This document shows, piece by piece, positions 5,466 to 7,152 of a stretch of DNA of 7,152 nucleotides. The notes beneath the pieces were generated by a model, which worked only from the letters and a program-made list of their open reading frames with translations, ran no database searches and was not told where the DNA came from. The translations under genes and the position numbers were made by a program. Origin of the DNA: Clostridia bacterium (lineage in GTDB: Bacteria; Bacillota; Clostridia; UBA1381); NCBI GenBank assembly GCA_900751685.1, contig CAADSR010000108.1, forward strand, positions 1 through 7,152, in the 5' to 3' direction. Numbering within the stretch: position 1 is the first letter of the stretch; each line of letters opens with the position of its first letter.

Positions 5466-6614
5466 ATGGATTTATTGATATTTCACAGGATCACGCAGGA
5501 TGAAGCGGTCAAAGCCCTTTTACAAAAAGAGGATACTATCTTCCTGCGCCACGTTATTGAATTTGCTGAAACAGAGGGCGTAACGGCAGATGCCGTCAAA
5601 GAATATATTGTCACTAAGCTTGCCAATGATAATAACATTCTTTCCCGCCTGGCACAATCCGGCATGAAAATCGGCAGTAATTTATATGACGCGGCCCTGT
5701 CTGATATTGAGAAGATTTATGACACCTTGTTTTCAGGCAATATTTCTTATGCCCCGTCCGGCAACCATATCCGTTTTTTTGATGGATATATCCGGTCGGT
5801 CCGCTCCCTGGTGGATGCTCCAGACCCGCAGCAATTGCTTTCCCGTCTGGTCAGCCACTACCGCACATTAGGCAGCGGCCTTTTGTCCCGCTATATCGCC
5901 TTTAAATTTGACGGCACCTTGTCCGGGATTGCCCATACTGATACAGTGACATTTGATTCATTGGTCGGCCTGGAATATCAAAAGCAAGTGCTGATCGATA
6001 ATACAAAGGCCTTTGTGGATGGAAAAATGGCAAACAACGTCCTGCTGTTTGGTGACCGCGGAACCGGAAAATCTTCCTCGGTAAAGGCGCTTTTAAACCA
6101 GTTTTACCGGGATGGCCTCAGGGTCATCGAAGTGCCCAAAGGAAGTATCGGCGATATTCCGTCCCTGTCAAAAGAGCTTGCCGACAAACCCCATAAATAT
6201 ATCTTATTTTTGGATGATCTGTCCTTTGAGTCTCACGATACGGAATACCGCGCCCTGAAGATTGCCATGGAGGGGCAGCTGCAGGCGCACCCGGATAACA
6301 TACTTATTTATGCAACCTCCAACCGAAGACACTTGATCAAAGAAAATTGGGCAGACCGCGAAGGCGGAGAGGTCCATGTAAATGATAATTTACAAGAGAC
6401 CTTGTCCTTATCTGAACGGTTTGGTATCAGTTTGGTATTCTCTGCGCCTAACCAGCGCGAATACCTTCACATCGTAGCCGAAATGCTAAAAGGCTACGGC
6501 ATTGAGATCAACGCTGATATTGAAAAGAAAGCCATTGTATGGCAGATGAACTACGGCGGACGCAGCGCCCGGTGCGCAAAACAATTTGTGGCGTCTTTCG
6601 TAGCCAATCAATAA
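5466..6614 (+). CDS. DUF815-family AAA-type ATPase
   Basis: A cytoplasmic P-loop ATPase of 382 residues. Residues 1-160 are a mostly helical N-terminal region. The ATPase core follows: a lead-in FDSLVGLEYQKQVLIDNT (163-180), Walker A GDRGTGKS (196-203), Walker B YILFLDD (245-251), a sensor-1-like IYATSN (281-286), a probable arginine finger R318 in SERFG, and a C-terminal GGRSAR (364-369). The pattern VLLFGDRGTGKSS...LFLDDLSFE...YATSNRRHLI is characteristic of DUF815 (PF05673), whose role is unknown; clostridial members are long, like this one. The start is supported by GGAGG nine bases upstream. It is transcribed divergently from araB, and a secreted protein gene follows after 10 bp, so an operon is likely. 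No partner or substrate can be named from the sequence. Confidence 0.9.
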   Translation: MDLLIFHRITQDEAVKALLQKEDTIFLRHVIEFAETEGVTADAVKEYIVTKLANDNNILSRLAQSGMKIGSNLYDAALSDIEKIYDTLFSGNISYAPSGNHIRFFDGYIRSVRSLVDAPDPQQLLSRLVSHYRTLGSGLLSRYIAFKFDGTLSGIAHTDTVTFDSLVGLEYQKQVLIDNTKAFVDGKMANNVLLFGDRGTGKSSSVKALLNQFYRDGLRVIEVPKGSIGDIPSLSKELADKPHKYILFLDDLSFESHDTEYRALKIAMEGQLQAHPDNILIYATSNRRHLIKENWADREGGEVHVNDNLQETLSLSERFGISLVFSAPNQREYLHIVAEMLKGYGIEINADIEKKAIVWQMNYGGRSARCAKQFVASFVANQ

Positions 6615-6624
6615 AGGAGGGACT

Positions 6625-7152
6625 ATGAACAAAAAAATAGCAGCTCTGGCATTGGCACTTAGTCTTACCGGAACATCCGCTGTATTTGCAGCACCCGTTC
6701 CCCAGGCTCCTGCAGCATCCACGCAGGCAGTTCTCACCGCTGCATCCCCAGCATCTAATCCAGATGCGACGGTATCCGACCCAAACGCTTCCGTTCAAGT
6801 CACGATTCCGGAAGCTGCGGGGCAGCAGGTGGTCCTGAATGCCTATGACAGCAACGGAACGCTTATTGCAAGCGGACTTTATACTGCGGATGCAGAAGAA
6901 CATATCACTTTACCCTTGCCGGAGGAGACCGCACGTCTGCGTGCCTATCTGACAGACGCGAAAGTATTTAAGGAAATTTCCTTTGCCCGGCCGACCGCTT
7001 CCCCTGTGCCGACACCATCGGCTACAGTGCAGCCAACTGTGCAGCCTACCCAAACGGCGCAGCCAACAGCGTCAGCAACGCCGGAACCCACTCAGACGCC
7101 TGCCCAGCCCCCGTCTGCTACATTCCCGCCGATCTATGAGCGGGAGGTAGAC
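6625..7152 (+). CDS. Secreted protein with Pro/Thr-rich linker, partial (3' end beyond window)
   Basis: 176 codons are open to the window edge. AAAGGAGG ends 4 nt before the ATG. The N-terminus is a clear signal peptide: MNKK, a hydrophobic core (5-16), and a likely type I cleavage after A22 (VFA|AP). Residues 23-55 are Ala/Pro/Ser-rich. Residues 56-120 look like a small beta-rich domain (VQVTIP, VVLNAYDSNGTLIASGLY, HITLPLP, RLRAYLTDAKVFKEISF). Residues 121-168 are a Pro/Thr/Ser/Gln linker with repeated QPT units, typical of extracellular proteins of Clostridia. FPPIYEREVD then seems to begin another domain outside the window. The function is not recognised. It starts 10 bp after the DUF815 gene, so co-transcription is likely. 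There is no lipobox cysteine. Confidence 0.85.
   Translation, partial: MNKKIAALALALSLTGTSAVFAAPVPQAPAASTQAVLTAASPASNPDATVSDPNASVQVTIPEAAGQQVVLNAYDSNGTLIASGLYTADAEEHITLPLPEETARLRAYLTDAKVFKEISFARPTASPVPTPSATVQPTVQPTQTAQPTASATPEPTQTPAQPPSATFPPIYEREVD
6985..7128 (+). repeat. Pro/Thr/Gln-rich low-complexity linker coding region
   Basis: This encodes residues 121-168 of the secreted protein, including VQPTVQPTQTAQPTASATP with a roughly four-residue QPT-like period. At the DNA level short GTGCAGCC and GCAGCCAAC words recur. Such stretches tend to vary in length between strains. The protein segment is probably extended and exposed. Confidence 0.7.

Noticed and set aside
6486..6903. Minus-strand frames across the ATPase-secreted protein junction
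   Set aside because: They overlap the conserved end of the ATPase and a clear signal peptide on the plus strand, and have low-complexity Cys/Arg-rich translations typical of antisense reading.
1..7152. CRISPR arrays, tRNA or rRNA genes, transposase genes
   Set aside because: No regularly spaced direct repeats, cloverleaf-like segments, rRNA-like sequence or transposase motifs were seen on either strand.

Overview
The window looks like a chromosomal segment of a Gram-positive Firmicute, most likely a gut-type member of the Clostridia (Lachnospiraceae-like). The reasons are strong AGGAGG-type ribosome binding sites, AT-rich intergenic regions with sigma-A-like promoters, moderate GC in the genes, a Clostridia-type ThyA, and a large DUF815 ATPase followed by a secreted protein with a Pro/Thr-rich linker. 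The species cannot be named from the sequence alone.

Layout. On the minus strand, running right to left from a divergent promoter region (about 5198-5465), lies a tight four-gene cluster: araB (ribulokinase), araD (L-ribulose-5-phosphate 4-epimerase), thyA (thymidylate synthase) and folA (dihydrofolate reductase). The gaps are 13-36 bp and no terminator is visible between the genes. A large, perfectly palindromic terminator-like hairpin (1379-1428) begins right after the folA stop. A 227-bp gap follows (1202-1428). It holds a candidate promoter, a 14-bp palindrome and two hairpin-forming segments, and leads to a GTG-started reading frame that runs off the left edge (1-1201). That frame encodes a phage tail-fibre-like protein with decapeptide repeats, three HxH/NK/LD/W repeats and a possible knob-like domain. 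It is the least expected gene of the window and is easily missed because it does not start with ATG.

On the plus strand, an extended -10 promoter (5421-5429) precedes a DUF815 AAA-type ATPase (5466-6614). Ten bases after it comes a secreted protein (6625 to beyond 7152) with a signal peptide, a small beta-rich segment and a Pro/Thr/Gln-rich linker.

How the genes work together. AraB and AraD take L-ribulose to D-xylulose 5-phosphate; the isomerase AraA is not in view. ThyA makes dTMP and releases dihydrofolate, which FolA recycles. The sugar pair and the folate pair have no obvious biochemical link, so their co-transcription is the main oddity of the central region. The ATPase and the secreted protein are probably one operon of unknown job. 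The fibre-like gene appears to have its own promoter and a structured leader, and may mark the edge of a prophage or tail-derived island to the left of the window.
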